Shown piece by piece: positions 22,767 to 34,732 of a stretch of DNA of 64,000 nt; the stretch's first letter is position 1; every line of letters begins with the position of its first letter. Below the pieces are notes generated by a model, which had not been told where the DNA came from, did no database searches, and saw only the letters and a list, made by a program, of their open reading frames with translations. Source of the DNA: Cunninghamella blakesleeana (Eukaryota > Mucoromycota > Mucoromycetes > Mucorales > Cunninghamellaceae); contig JAFCIZ010000008.1 in NCBI GenBank assembly GCA_017871115.1, positions 930,001 to 994,000 of the forward strand. The letters are read 5' to 3'. A program made the translations under genes and the position numbers.

Positions 22767-25083
22767 ATGTCAACAAATCATTTTTTCTACTATTATTATA
22801 TTATATTATAGGATTCACTTATTGTCAGCAAGTATTAGCAGGACCAAATGCAAGTTGAATGGATATAATAATATCATATTTTTAGGATTTTTTTTTTCTA
22901 CTATATATACTAATATATATATATATATATATATATATGTTATTACTATCTTTTTGATGATTACAGTAAAATAAAATGTGCTTTGCGTTAAAAGAAAATG
23001 TTTTGTTACGATGGATCACCAATCAATTGCAAAATAAATATAAATTTTAGTACATCAGTTTTGATTTAACTCAACTAAACCAAATAATAGATCTAGGTGA
23101 TTCAAAATTTCATTTAGATAGAGTTACAAACATTATAAGTAGTGCCCAAACGACAGTACAACTTTGTTCATATTAAGATAATACTGTAGTAGAACTTGAT
23201 AATAGTAGCGCTGTGTATGGTAACAATAAAAGTAAGACTGGTCTTGTTGAAACGAGATGGGGTTTATATTATAAACCTTAAATGTACACTTGGTAGTCTT
23301 TGTAAGCTGGTATTTGTATTAATGTAACGTAAAAATAAAATAAAATAAAAGACTTTAAATGCATATATAGTATTTAAGCACTATTTTCATTAAATAATAA
23401 TCCTTCAAATTAATAGGATCCTCTTTCTTGGTATTATTGCCATGATAACTAGTGTTTTTAATGCAAACATTAATATATGAAATGTTATTTTTTGGATATA
23501 GGATGGATAAATAATATAATTGATCTATATGAAAAATATTCATTAACTTTTTAACGTATAGTTTTGCGCACTTACACACATACACACACATATATATATA
23601 TATATACACTTCGACAATAAATTAATATCAATTTATCTGCATTGTAAACAATATAGATCGAAAAATAATCTTCATAACATCATACATATATGAATATAAA
23701 ACTATAGTGACCATCCTTTTTTTTATTTTCAGAGTAATCTGGCAAGTATATATTTTTATCCTCATAAATTATTTATTTTCCTTTTTATTAATATCATTTT
23801 TATTAAAATATTCAAGGCAAACGAGATGAATGCAGTCATTTAAAAGAACACGTCAATGGTAATAGCACATACAGCAATATTAAAACTTGATAATGTTATT
23901 TATGTTTTAGGTAGTACTCTTGGTTATTCAAATGATTAAAGTACTCTAATAATGTCAGTGAAATGAGTAAGTTTCATACAAAATCATTTCAATAATCATA
24001 TGTTAATATCACTGGTAATTCTTTTTCTGCAAAGGTATTCCAAACTGTAACACAATGTAATATATAAATATACTCTAATATGGATATAATTGTGGGGATT
24101 GGTTGTTGATAAATATCATATATATTTATATATTTTACATGTTCAATATTTTATATTTTTGGCTTTAAAAAAATAGTGTACAAATAAAAGCTTAATATTT
24201 ATATATGATGGCGATAATAAAAACAAATAGTTTTTTGTATCAATATATCTATTATTGCGGGTTTTCTTGTTGGAATAATATAATAAATTCCTCTTCATTC
24301 AGTATAGATTCCAAGGTCATAGCTCATTGAAATGTTTTTGGTTATGATAACTATAATTTTAAATTATTGATATTCCTAACCTTCCCAATCTTGTATATAC
24401 CAGAACTGAGCATATTGACAGATATAATAATAGTAATAAAAATAATAACAATGGAAAAGGATATCACCAATTTCTAGTTTTTAACTAATATGATATATAT
24501 ATATAGCTGAAATCTACAATGAAACTTACTTTATAAAGTTATTTAGTTTACTGGAGAAAGAAGACTAGTTACTATTTTAAGTGTGCTAAATATTTTTAAG
24601 TCGGATAATTCCTTTTCCAGGTCTTCCTATTATTAATTCAACCAATGTAGGTAATTGATTTCGTGCTAGGTATATTGTAACTACTATAATAACTTTATTG
24701 CTAATAATAATAATAATATATTAAGCAATGACGATATATATTTTAAAATATTTTACTTATTTTCTCATTAATTTATTTAGAAAAGATTGAAATTGCCGTA
24801 TTAAGGTATAATTACGAAGGGTGAGGTATGAAATATGTATCTCCAAAATATTCAGCGGTAATAGATGGATTAAACTCAAAATTAATTATCAAAGTATATA
24901 ATTTTAATGGTGTTGATGATGTAAAATATACCAAGTTCACTATCGGTTTTGAAGATAGTTTAAATGTAATCATCTTACTGATATTTTTTGTAAATCACTT
25001 GGAAATAAGTCTAACCATGTAGATTGTAATAAAGTTAATGGTAGTAATCTTACTAGTACTTTTTGCAAACCACTACTGATATA
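22767..25083 (+). pseudogene. Kelch-repeat membrane protein, copy 2, heavily decayed
   Basis: Collinear relic of the kelch gene at 26697-28995, recognisable along its whole length: start (ATG TCA ACA, then TAG inside the signal peptide), CQQVLAG-like end of exon 1 at about 22840, exon 2 (SFDLTQLNQIIDLGDSKF, with TAA stops) at about 23045-23330, a piece equivalent to exon 5 at 23815-24065, exon 6 at about 24175-24225, exon 7 at about 24300-24400, the juxtamembrane exon near 24510-24660 (AEIYNETYF) and the tail exon from 24781, which still shows STFCKPL before a stop. Many stops, frameshifts and lost splice sites rule out a full product. Unlike copy 1 it keeps the equivalents of exons 5-7. Confidence 0.85.
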
Positions 25084-25664
25084 AAAGAATAGAAGGTTAA
25101 ATAAAGAAAATCAAGGACTAGAAACTAATTTTTATATAAACCTTCTCCCACTATATAAAATAAAAAAAATAGTTACACTATTATTTGTATTATTTAATAT
25201 ATACGTATCATATATTGCCTTTCATATTATTGAAAAATAATATTAAATCCGTTTCAATTTTACAAAGTGTGATAATAAAATATTGATATTTTAAATAAAA
25301 GAAATACGTTTTCATTATATTTGCTCTCCTTATTATATTTTATTATTAATATAAGGAAAAGCACAATGCACCACTTAGATGAGTAGTGTAACTATTTATT
25401 CTTAGTCAATAGAATGAAAAAATACAAAAAAAAAAAAAAACAAACTAGTTTTTTTGAGGCGCATTGAAAAAAATTAAAATTTAGCGCTACTATATTTTTT
25501 TTATTTAATTTTGTTTATAAAAATATCGAAACAACTATTTTAATTGTATTTATTTTATATATTAGCGTCATATTTATATCGATTTTTTTTTCTTCTTTTC
25601 CTTTTCCTTTTATAAGAAAAGAACAAAAGACGTGTTGAATTTAAAATGAGAAAGCAAATATGAT

Positions 25665-25701
<37 letters not shown>

Positions 25702-26696
25702 AATGTGGCTTTGGGTATGATCGATCCAATTGGAATCAATATCTCAGAATAACAAAGCTTACAATAGATAAGCAATGGATTTTTTTTTTTGAAAAAAATT
25801 AAAATAATTTAATACATAGGTATAAGTATATTATACTTAGCTTGTTTATTTTAGATGTATGTGATTGTATAGTTGGTAATTTAATCTTTTAAAAAAAGCT
25901 TAATAAAAATGTTATTCAAACCCATAAATTTTATATCAAATACTTTATTTCAAAGACTCCATAAATTCTTGCTAATATATTTTTTTCTTTTTCAAAGTAC
26001 GAATATATAATGAAATTAAGTCTTTAACATCGTTCTTTTTTTAAAACAAATACTATGTAATCAAGATGTAAAGGATAGTTTTTAACCATGTATTTTTTCA
26101 GGTCACGTAAGTACACTTATTTTGAATATAAAAAAGTCATACAACTAAAGGTTCCATAGCACTTTTTTGTCCTTTATTTTAATTTTGATAAATTCAACCG
26201 TAATGATGATCGACAATAGGGAGGTTAGTAAGAAAAAAAATCTAGCAAATCTGGTTTTTTCTGCAATTTAAAGTTTCTAGACTTTTTTATTTATTTTTTT
26301 TATTACCATTACTATATAAAATAAAAAAAATAAATATTTTTTTGACTCATTCAATTATTTTATATATTTATATTATATTATTTTCTTTTATTATTATCTT
26401 TAAAATGATACTATGAGGAATAGAAAAATATTTAGGAATGAAAAGTAGTTTTTGGATCTCATTTTTTTTTATCTCCCCCTAGCCTTCTTAATAAAACAGT
26501 AGTACAATTTAATTATAGTTAGTGGCAACTTTGTACTATGGAATCTTTCAAAAGTAATACAGATGATTGCATCTTTCAATTTAAAATCTTAAAAGCTGAT
26601 CCTACTTTTTCTTCACTTCTTTTCCCTTTTTATTTTTAATACTCTTTGCATTTTTATTTTCCTTCTCTTTGTATATAATATTTATATTAAAAAAAA
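25084..26696. other. Intergenic, about 1.6 kb, duplicated 5' flank
   Basis: The segment from about 25620 resembles the 5' flank of kelch copy 2 from about 22090: AATGTGGCT at 22194 and 25702, ATAAGCAATGG at 22256 and 25768, and a TTTAATAAAA-type stretch at 22396 and 25900. It includes a 31-base T run at 25670-25700 and the promoter words listed separately. No gene seen. Confidence 0.55.
26500..26538 (+). promoter_or_regulatory. Inverted pair of TAGTACAA words upstream of kelch copy 3
   Basis: TAGTACAA at 26500-26507 and its reverse complement TTGTACTA at 26531-26538, 190 and 159 bp before the start codon. The same word occurs upstream of both Kre9/Knh1-like genes. Confidence 0.4.
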
Positions 26697-28995
26697 ATGT
26701 CAAAGTTATCCTTTTTATCTACTATTATTTTACTATTCTATTATATAAATTCTATTATTTGTCAGCAATTATCAGCAAGAAGAAATGCAGGTTAAATAGA
26801 GAATTAACAATAAATATGTATTGGTTGATTTACATGTTAATATATAATTATATTAATCTATTACTACCCCTTTGATAAAAATAAAAAATAGGATGTTCCT
26901 TGATAAAAAATACAATATATTGTTTTGGCGGACTCCCAATCAAAGATAGTCAAAGCCTTAATGTTGAGCATATTAGTTTGGATTTAACAGAATTACATGG
27001 TATAACCGAATTGGACGATTCAAAGATCCAATGGAAAACAGTGACCGACGTTCTTAATAGCACACAATCCACATTACTACCACGTTCTTATGTAGGTACT
27101 GCTGCAGTTACATCGGATAACAGTTATGTGATGTATGGTGGTGTTATATCTGATTCATTTTTAAATTATAACCCGCAAACTTATACCTGGAGAACCTTAC
27201 AAGTTGATCCTAATATTAATATTACGTAAAAAAAATAAACATAAAAATAATATAAAGACACCATTTTCTTTATATAGTAATATCTTTTTTCTTTTTATTA
27301 TTATTACCTTGGTAATTAGTAACAGAGATACCCTTGTAAACATGGGAGATGATAAATTTTGGCTTTGGGGTGGGGAAAACTTGTAAGTAGTTCACATTCA
27401 ATCTATATACTTTATATCTATTGACGACTTAATTAACCCTCTATTTGTGATGTTATAAATATTTTAGTCCAAACTATACCGTTCCTATTCCAAATATGGC
27501 ATTTATTTATGATTATAAAACTGTAATGATCATTCTTTTTCATCTGATGAATAATTATTTAAATACTCTTATTTAATCAAATTTTTTATATATGTATTTT
27601 TATTTATGTATTAAAATAATTAAGGCTAGATGGATAAACCAAATTGTTGATAATAGTATACCAATGAGAACAGAACATTCAGCTACTTTGGGTCTTGATG
27701 GTGGTATTTATGTATTAGGTGGTGCCATTAGGTATCCAGGTGATATATTTTATTATAGTAATTTCAGTGAAATCAGAAAGTTTGATACAAAATCATCCCA
27801 GTGGTCTTATTTTAATGCTACAGGTCATCCAGCTTCTTCAAGAGCATCTCATACTGCTACACAATGTAATACATAAATATAAATAAAAGCAACATAATTA
27901 ATTATAGGTTATTGACTTGTATTTTTATATTATCGTATTATTTTTTTCTTTAAAAAAAGTACCAAATAAAAATCAAATGCTTATATATGGCGGTGTTAAT
28001 GCTGATCCTGCCCTTTTGGCTACTAATAATGGTCGATGTAAGTAACTTTCTATTCAATTGCTGTTTTCATTACTGTTGTTGAATTATATTTAACATCTTG
28101 TTTTATTTATATAGCTGCCCCATCCTTGGATTATTGTATTATTTTTGATTATAATACCAATACCTTTCAGAACATTGGTTTTCCTCCCCTTCCTAATTCA
28201 GTAAATATCAGATATGGCCATTTTGGTAATAAAACTAATAATATAAAAAAAAAACTATTGAACACCAATTTATTCTTTATTGAATTATTTTTATACATAT
28301 AAACATATATTATTAATTTTCTATCACCTTTACATACATTTATATATATAGCGGAAATATATAATGAAACTTATATTGTGATGACCTTTGGTTTTGTTGA
28401 TGAAACTAGACCGGCTACTACTTTAAGCGTATTAAATATAACTAATCCAAGTAGTCCACAATGGGTGAGATCTTTTTCAGCACTATCTAATGAAAGTAAT
28501 GCTGACAATACTAATGTTACTGGAGGATTAAGTGGTGGAATTATTGCAGCAATCGTTGTCCCCGTTGTATTTGTAGTATTGGTAAAACATATAAATTAAT
28601 ATATAACAATAATAATAATAAAGGTAATACTAATTTTAAACTATTTCATTTATATAAATATATATTCACTGTAGGTTGTTATCGCAGTAGTCATATATTT
28701 TTATAAAAAAAGAGAAAAGAAAAAGTATAAATTTCCAAAAGATCCATTTGTAATAGATGAGTCGGATCCAAGATTAAATACAAAAGATGATGCTTTCAAC
28801 AATACACTACCTGGTGGATCAAATGAAAATACTGAAGGTAGTCAGACCGCTACCTATATCAAACCAAGTGAAGGAATGGATAATGACAAATATATAAAAC
28901 CAAGCGAGGATAAAGATATATCCTCAATAAAATTAACTGATGATTTTGTCAAACCATCAGAATATATCGGTAAACCTTTTGGGAATGAAAAATAA
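26697..28995 (+). CDS. Kelch-repeat type I membrane protein, copy 3 (intact)
   Basis: Nine exons (26697-26790, 26892-27225, 27320-27382, 27468-27522, 27625-27865, 27960-28037, 28115-28225, 28352-28581, 28675-28995) join in phase to 508 aa. A signal peptide (MSKLSFLSTIILLFYYINSIICQQ) precedes a kelch beta-propeller ectodomain with repeat signatures (IYCFGG, SYVMYGG, FWLWGG, GIYVLGGA, MLIYGG) and W/Y-rich strand ends (TYTWRTLQ, SQWSYFNA). Several N-x-S/T sites suit an extracellular protein. The membrane helix (LSGGIIAAIVVPVVFVVL plus VVIAVVIYFYKKRE) is split by a phase-0 intron. The tail of about 95 residues has FPKDPFVIDESDPRLN and repeats of YIKPSE / FVKPSE. Membrane and tail match the Kre9/Knh1-like proteins nearby. 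Ligand and signalling partner unknown. Confidence 0.88.
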
Positions 28996-29459
28996 AATAT
29001 ACAGATAGTTACATTCTTTGGTGTATGTTTATAAGTTTTAAAAAAACATTTCATACTAACTATTATAATTTATACTCTTCCTTTTATAAAACTAAATAAA
29101 AATTCTGGTATTATTTATATTAACCCTTGGTAATAATAATATTTTAATAATATTTTTTTAAGAAAAGAAATAGTGCCTTTTTTAACTGATACTACCACTT
29201 AATAATTTATAACATAAATTTTATTTATTGCAAAATAATCAGTTTAAATAATTAAATCTATTCGTTTAAAAATAATAAAACATTTATAAATATATAAATG
29301 ATAATATGACATATTGACTTATCAAATAATGAACTAACCTTTCCTTATTTTAAAACAAATCAAAAAAGAAAATTGGTGCATTATTATTTTTTATTTAAAA
29401 ATTTTAAAACCCGTTTTTCTTTCTTTCTTTTTCATTTTTTGAAGAAAATTTTTTTATTA
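28996..29459. other. Intergenic, about 460 bp, no gene seen
   Basis: Between kelch copy 3 and the methyltransferase gene, both on the plus strand. AT-rich; no coding frame seen. Confidence 0.55.
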
Positions 29460-31023
29460 ATGATAGAAAACTCTGATACTACTAATAACAATAACATTCA
29501 AAAAAGAGGTAATCCATATTTACCTGAAACTTCTTCAAATAAACGCCATGAAGTTTATTTATTAGAAACATCTACATCTCACAATCAGAATACCCTAAAT
29601 AAAACAAATAATAATCTTTCAGATAACACAAAAAACTCTACAACTCAATCAAAGTTACCCCAAGATAGATTTATTTACGGCAATTATGCAAATTATTACA
29701 AGTAAAAGAAAAAATAAAATAAAAGATAACAGTAATAGCAAATAGGTATTAATAATAACTATTTATGTATTATTTTTATTACTATTTTTATTGCTGTTAT
29801 TGCTTTTATAATAATTTTATAGATCGCGAAGAAACACTAATGATCACCACGACATTCGACTATCCTTATTAGAAAAATCAATATTTAAGGATAAAAGAGT
29901 GTTAGATATTGGCTGCAATTCTGGGAACGTTACAATGGTCATAGGTAATGTATATAAAGTTACAATAGAAAAGGAAAGCAACTTTGATTAATTGATTTTT
30001 GCATAATTGATTTTATTTATTTCATTCAAAAAGGAAAATATTGCAAACCTCAGCATATATTAGGTGTTGATATTGACGAACAACTAATTAATAAGGCAAA
30101 CTCTTTATTAAAAACAGTCTATTCATTACAAAAAAATGATGATGATGATGATGATGATAAAACGGAGAACAATAAAATATTAGCCGATATCAATTTTCGA
30201 ACGCATTATTTTCCAAAATCGATGACATCCATGTTTGGATATTTACCTACCGCTACGCCACCTACATTTAAAAGTGATCAGTTCCCTTTTAACATCTCCT
30301 TTAAAGCTGGTAATTGGATAGAAATGGATACGATAGAAAATCAATATGATATTATTTTAGCGTAAGTTGTTTTCTTTTTTTAAAATAATAGCGATAAATA
30401 AATAAAATAATATGACTATGGATAAATGACAAACCAACTATCTTTTTATTATTATTATTTACCTTCCCTTATTATATTCTATTTATATAGCTTTAGTATT
30501 ACAAAATGGATACAGTTACATAATGGTGATCAAGGCATCAAGCTATTTTTTCAGAAAATATACGACTCACTAAGTAATGGTGGGATATTAATCCTAGAAC
30601 CTCAAAACTTTGGAACTTATGGAAAAAGAGCAAAGATGTCAAAGGTATTTATATAAATTAAAATAACAATAACTATGAATGTTACGTTTAAAAACGGATA
30701 ATTAGTTATAACTCTTTATGATTTATTATTATTTTATCATCCTGTTACTCTAGGAAATGAAAAATACTTTAGAAAATATTAAATTAAGACCAGAAGATTA
30801 TCACGATTTTCTAATTAATGAAGTAGGATTTTCTGATTTTAAAAACCTTGGTACAACAAATGCTGATACTAAAGGTATATAGATGAATATAAATAACAAG
30901 TATTTATAGTCATATTATCTTCATCAAGTTTATTAACGATTTGAAATTGATTATTTTATTTTATCTTTATTTAACTTGATATGTATAGGATTTGACAGGC
31001 CGTTAGTTTTATATTTTAAATAG
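29460..31023 (+). CDS. Bin3/MePCE-type RNA 5'-phosphate methyltransferase
   Basis: SAM-dependent methyltransferase of the Bin3/MePCE family, which methylates the gamma- or mono-phosphate at the 5' end of small RNAs such as 7SK or U6. Exons 29460-29701, 29823-29944, 30034-30361, 30491-30644, 30754-30874 and 30989-31023 join to 333 aa. After a Ser/Asn/Thr-rich N-terminus comes FIYGNYANYYKSRR, then SAM motif I (VLDIGCNSGNVT), the acidic binding motif (ILGVDIDEQLI), an Asp-rich insert, and the Bin3 hallmark (FSITKWIQLHNGDQGIKLFF, then GGILILEPQNFGTY). The last exon is only 35 bp (FDRPLVLYFK). The start chosen is MIENS at 29460; an in-frame upstream ATG at 29373 adds only Phe/Leu-rich sequence that looks like a leader. 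RNA target in this fungus unknown. Confidence 0.93.
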
Positions 31024-31200
31024 ATTTCCCACCATTTAATATTTTCAGCAAAACTGTTGTTATGCATTTACATTCACTCTCAGTTAATAAAACAATTCAT
31101 TTATACCAACTTTTTTCATACTTTTTATTATAATGTATCATAAATAATACAATTTATACACTCATATATATATTTTATAAAAATAACAAATAAAAATAAT

Positions 31201-31928
31201 CTATTGTTTGGTTTGGAGACTAGATACGTCGAAGACACGACATTTAGTTTTAAATACTTGAATAGTTCTTTCTCTAACGATATCTTCTACTATCAATTCA
31301 TTGGCAATCATACGTCTCTATATGAATGAAATATATTTTTTTAATCATATAGATCACACAATAAATAAATTATACCCTATGATTTTATTTTTTACCTTTG
31401 TTTCATCACTAAAGAGACCAGTTTGAACATCATAATCATCAGGATCTTCCTGTAATTTTTTATTTTTAGCTTCAATTTCAGTATCTAACACTTTAAGACA
31501 ATAATCGACGGCTTGTTCTCTTTTTCTATAGGCTGACGACAATTGCTTAAAAAAGTCACCACAAGCATTTTCAGAATGAGTATCTGTTGAATTTAAACGA
31601 AGAATAATATTATCGTCTACTTTACGAAGCTCTTTCATCATATCTATACTTTCACGATAAATGATAAAATTAATAGTAAAGAAAAATGTTTAGTTTATGC
31701 AAAACTATCCATTGTTTTTGCCACTCAATAAAATATATGAATTACTGATCCACTCCAACTATTTTTTCCTCTCTTTATTATTATAATTATTATTATTATT
31801 ATTATTATATATACCCAGTACGCAATAATTTTATTTCTATTATATTAATGATATACACATAAATGATTTTTACCTTTAAAAAAAGAAAAATTAGAACAAG
31901 TTGAAGGATTAAGAGCTTTGTCTGACAT
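31201..31928 (-). CDS. MIX23: MIX23 family protein (CCDC58/Cid2-like)
   Basis: Small mitochondrial intermembrane-space protein family with twin-Cys motifs. Exons 31874-31928, 31396-31643 and 31201-31317 join to 139 aa. Start MSDKALNPSTCSNFSFFKD, then MMKELRKVDDNIILRLN, the core family motif, and Cys residues at CGDFFKQL and DYCLKVLD, in line with the conserved Cys pairs. The third exon (RRMIANELIVEDIVRERT, then KTKCRVF) completes the conserved C-terminus. In yeast and animals the family is linked to protein import and stress; yeast lacks a clear function beyond that. Length matches the family (about 140 aa). Confidence 0.88.
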
Positions 31929-32732
31929 TTGAAAATAAAAATTAATATGAAAAAAATAATAAAAAAAGGGAGAAGAGAAAAGAGAAAACAAACAATGCCC
32001 AATTTTTTTGTTTATTTTAAAAAAAAATTCAGGTAATCCTACTGACTTTAAATTTTCCACCCTTTTTTTTTTTTGCTTTAAAAAGTAAAAATTCATGCTT
32101 AATAGAAATTCATTTTTCTTAAAAAAAAAAAAAGATATTAACGCACCTCAAGCTATCACTCTCTATTATAAATAAGGGTAAGAATTCGCGATTGATTTGA
32201 TTTTTTAAAAAATTGATTAGAGAATGAAGAAGCTGCTAGGCTGGCGATGGGCTAAAATCTATCTTTGTATATAGTCCTGACTTTAGTAACTTTTTTGATT
32301 TTTTACTTTTTCATGCTGAAAACTTAACAAAAAGAGAAATTATACAATTGAGTTATTATGAAAATGCTTTTTTAAGTCGCTCTAAAAATTCCAGTTTTTG
32401 TTAGTTTTTATCTCTTTTCCAAATACTTGTCTCTATAAATTCTCTTTCTTTAAAAAAATAAAAATAAAAGAAATGACAACCCTGATATACAGTAGATTAA
32501 TGAAAATCTCTTTGTTTTTTTAAAAAAAGGAATAAAAATTTAATTGAATTACAAATATTTAATTTGAAATCAGAATATCAAACATAGTATCAATTATATA
32601 CAAATTAGAAAAAAAAAGTTGTGTATGTAGATATTAAAAAAAAGTAGAAAAAAAGACAATATATATATATATATATGTGTGTGTGTGTATGTATATAATT
32701 AAAAAAGTATAAATTAAGGTCTATAATTCTTA
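31929..32732. other. Intergenic, about 800 bp, no gene seen
   Basis: Between MIX23 (its 5' side) and the 3' end of the amino-acid transporter. Short T/A junctions at about 32020 and 32520, and TATATA/GTGTGT simple sequence at 32660-32690. No gene seen. Confidence 0.55.
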
Positions 32733-34732
32733 TTAATCCATAATAACACTCTTCGTCGAGAAAAACATAACCACAAAGCCCCATACGATTAATAATATCG
32801 CACCAATATCTAAAAACCAACAAGGCTTACCATCATCCAAATCAATAACAACTGGTTCTTCTTCAACCACAATTTGTGATTCTTCATTATCTTCAGCTAC
32901 CTCTGTTCCTCTTCTTGTTGATACTGGTGTGGATGTCACGTTGCCATTAGTCGTTGAATGATTACCACTGCTTTCTCCAGAATGGTTACTGAAATTATCA
33001 TGTTGTAAAAGGGCTTGTTTCGATTCTTCCTGTGTGTATTTTGAAATGGATCTTGTTTTCAAGTAAGCAGCTGCAGGTATAATATAAGCTAGAGTTGTGG
33101 CAGCAAACCCTCCAATCAAGGCATAGACTTTTCCAATAGATCGGACATAAATTCCAAGAATAGTAAGAAGAATGGATATAAGAATTGTGATACCATAATG
33201 TTGATAAGCGTTAGGTTGTTTTTCAGATGTTTCAAATCCTAATGTCTTTTGAATTGCTTCTCTTGCAGGATAAAATGCCATACTATAAAAGTTAAAAAAA
33301 AAATTGAAATTGAAAAAAATTAAAATTTAGTACGTATTACATAAATAATCCCACCCCTTCCCCACTTAAATATATATTCCCCCTTATTTTATTTATATAG
33401 CATCTAAAATTTTAAATAAAACAATTTTATATATATATAATAACTTACGGTACAGTCAATATCATACTAAACCCTAAAGCAAACCGACCAATATTAATAA
33501 TGGAATCATCTTGAGGAAAATTTAAAAATAAGTTAGGTTGAACATTTTCACCAAAACTAAGATATCCAATAATAGCAAATCCCATGGAAACAACATAACT
33601 GATAATGGCAGCAATGGTGACCGCTTGAGCCCATGCACGTGATGTTTGTTCTTTCAAGGTTAAAAAGTTATTAAAAGCAACTTGAGAGCAAGCAAAAGCA
33701 AAAGCCATAATAGCCACGGCTCCGAATAAATCAGGTCCTACGATACTAATGGGTGAGGCATCATGTGATGAGGCATAAGCAGGTGCCCGGATTAATAAAG
33801 TTAATAAAATAATAGGTAAACATAGAACTGATACTATAGACCATTTAGCTACGGCTCCAATAGAACGAGATAAATTTAATGGGAATATCTTTTTAAATAA
33901 ATAAAAACCGATGGTCAGTAAAAAGGCATTAATACTGAAATAGTCATTATATATGTATATATAATTTTGTATAAATAAAAAAAAATTACCAAGAAGCAGG
34001 ATACAGTTACTAAAACCAAAGTACGATTAGATAAGATAGGATATTGAGGTATATATAAATCCAGTAAAACAGGTAGAGTGTCACCAATTACTATTTATCA
34101 AAGATACAAGATCATTATGTTCACAATAAAACGGCGATAAAAAAAAAATGAGCCTTTGCTTTTTTTTTTTTTTTTTTTAATCAGATTAAATAGGAAAAAA
34201 AGAAATGAATGAAACTCACATATAAGATAGCTCAAACATGCACCACCAGCTTGGATAAAGATCATGATGTTTAAAAAATGGTATCCAGGTCTACCCATGA
34301 TGTATTCTACTAAAGTTGCAAATTTATAAATATGTACTCTTTGTCCTGCTGTTATTAACATATATAACCCAAGCTGTGATATAATAGATACAAATACTGA
34401 CATGATAATTCCACATATAAAACCAGCTTTATACAATGCAAACGGTCTAAATAAAAATTAAGAATAAGAAGAATAATTATTGGATAAGTTTTAATTGATA
34501 TATTAAAAAAAAATTGATATGATATATATTTATATATTAATTGATTTATTTACACGCCTATTAATCCAGCACCTACAGTCGCATTAACTAGATTAAAACC
34601 AACCTCAGTTCTCGATCTACTTCCATATCCAGGTTGATGAGATTGTAATAAATCCCTTTCTGAATGTGAGAGTGACAATAATTTTTGTGTTGGTAGAGGT
34701 GGTATAGAAGGAACAGATCCGTACTTGTTCAT
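32733..34732 (-). CDS. AAAP-family amino-acid transporter (AVT/SLC38 type)
   Basis: Multi-pass amino-acid/auxin permease, probably vacuolar like yeast Avt proteins. Exons 34554-34732, 34220-34446, 33990-34090, 33449-33888 and 32733-33282 join in phase to 498 aa. The first membrane segment carries the family motif: GFNLVNATVGAGLIGVPFAL spans intron 1. About eleven hydrophobic helices follow, including LIGDTLPVLLDLY, LFGAVAIMAFAFACSQVAF and IVSMGFAIIGYLSFGE-like sequence. A charged Ser/Thr/Asn-rich cytoplasmic insert (about residues 400-470) precedes the last helix (GAILLIVWGFVVMFF). For exon 4 I chose the acceptor at 33888 (giving IFPLNLSRSIGAVAKWS); an upstream AG would add about 17 residues but breaks the frame. 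Substrate cannot be told from sequence. Confidence 0.88.

Noticed and set aside
23355..23609. Minus-strand frame inside kelch copy 2
   Set aside because: Rich in Tyr/Ile/Lys from AT-rich DNA and antisense to the relic; no domain.
29373..29459. Upstream in-frame start for the methyltransferase
   Set aside because: Adds only Phe/Leu/Lys from T/A runs; MIENS at 29460 is the better start.
33889..33945. Alternative upstream acceptor for transporter exon 4
   Set aside because: It gives an immediate stop in the required phase; the acceptor at 33888 keeps the frame and the conserved FPL motif.
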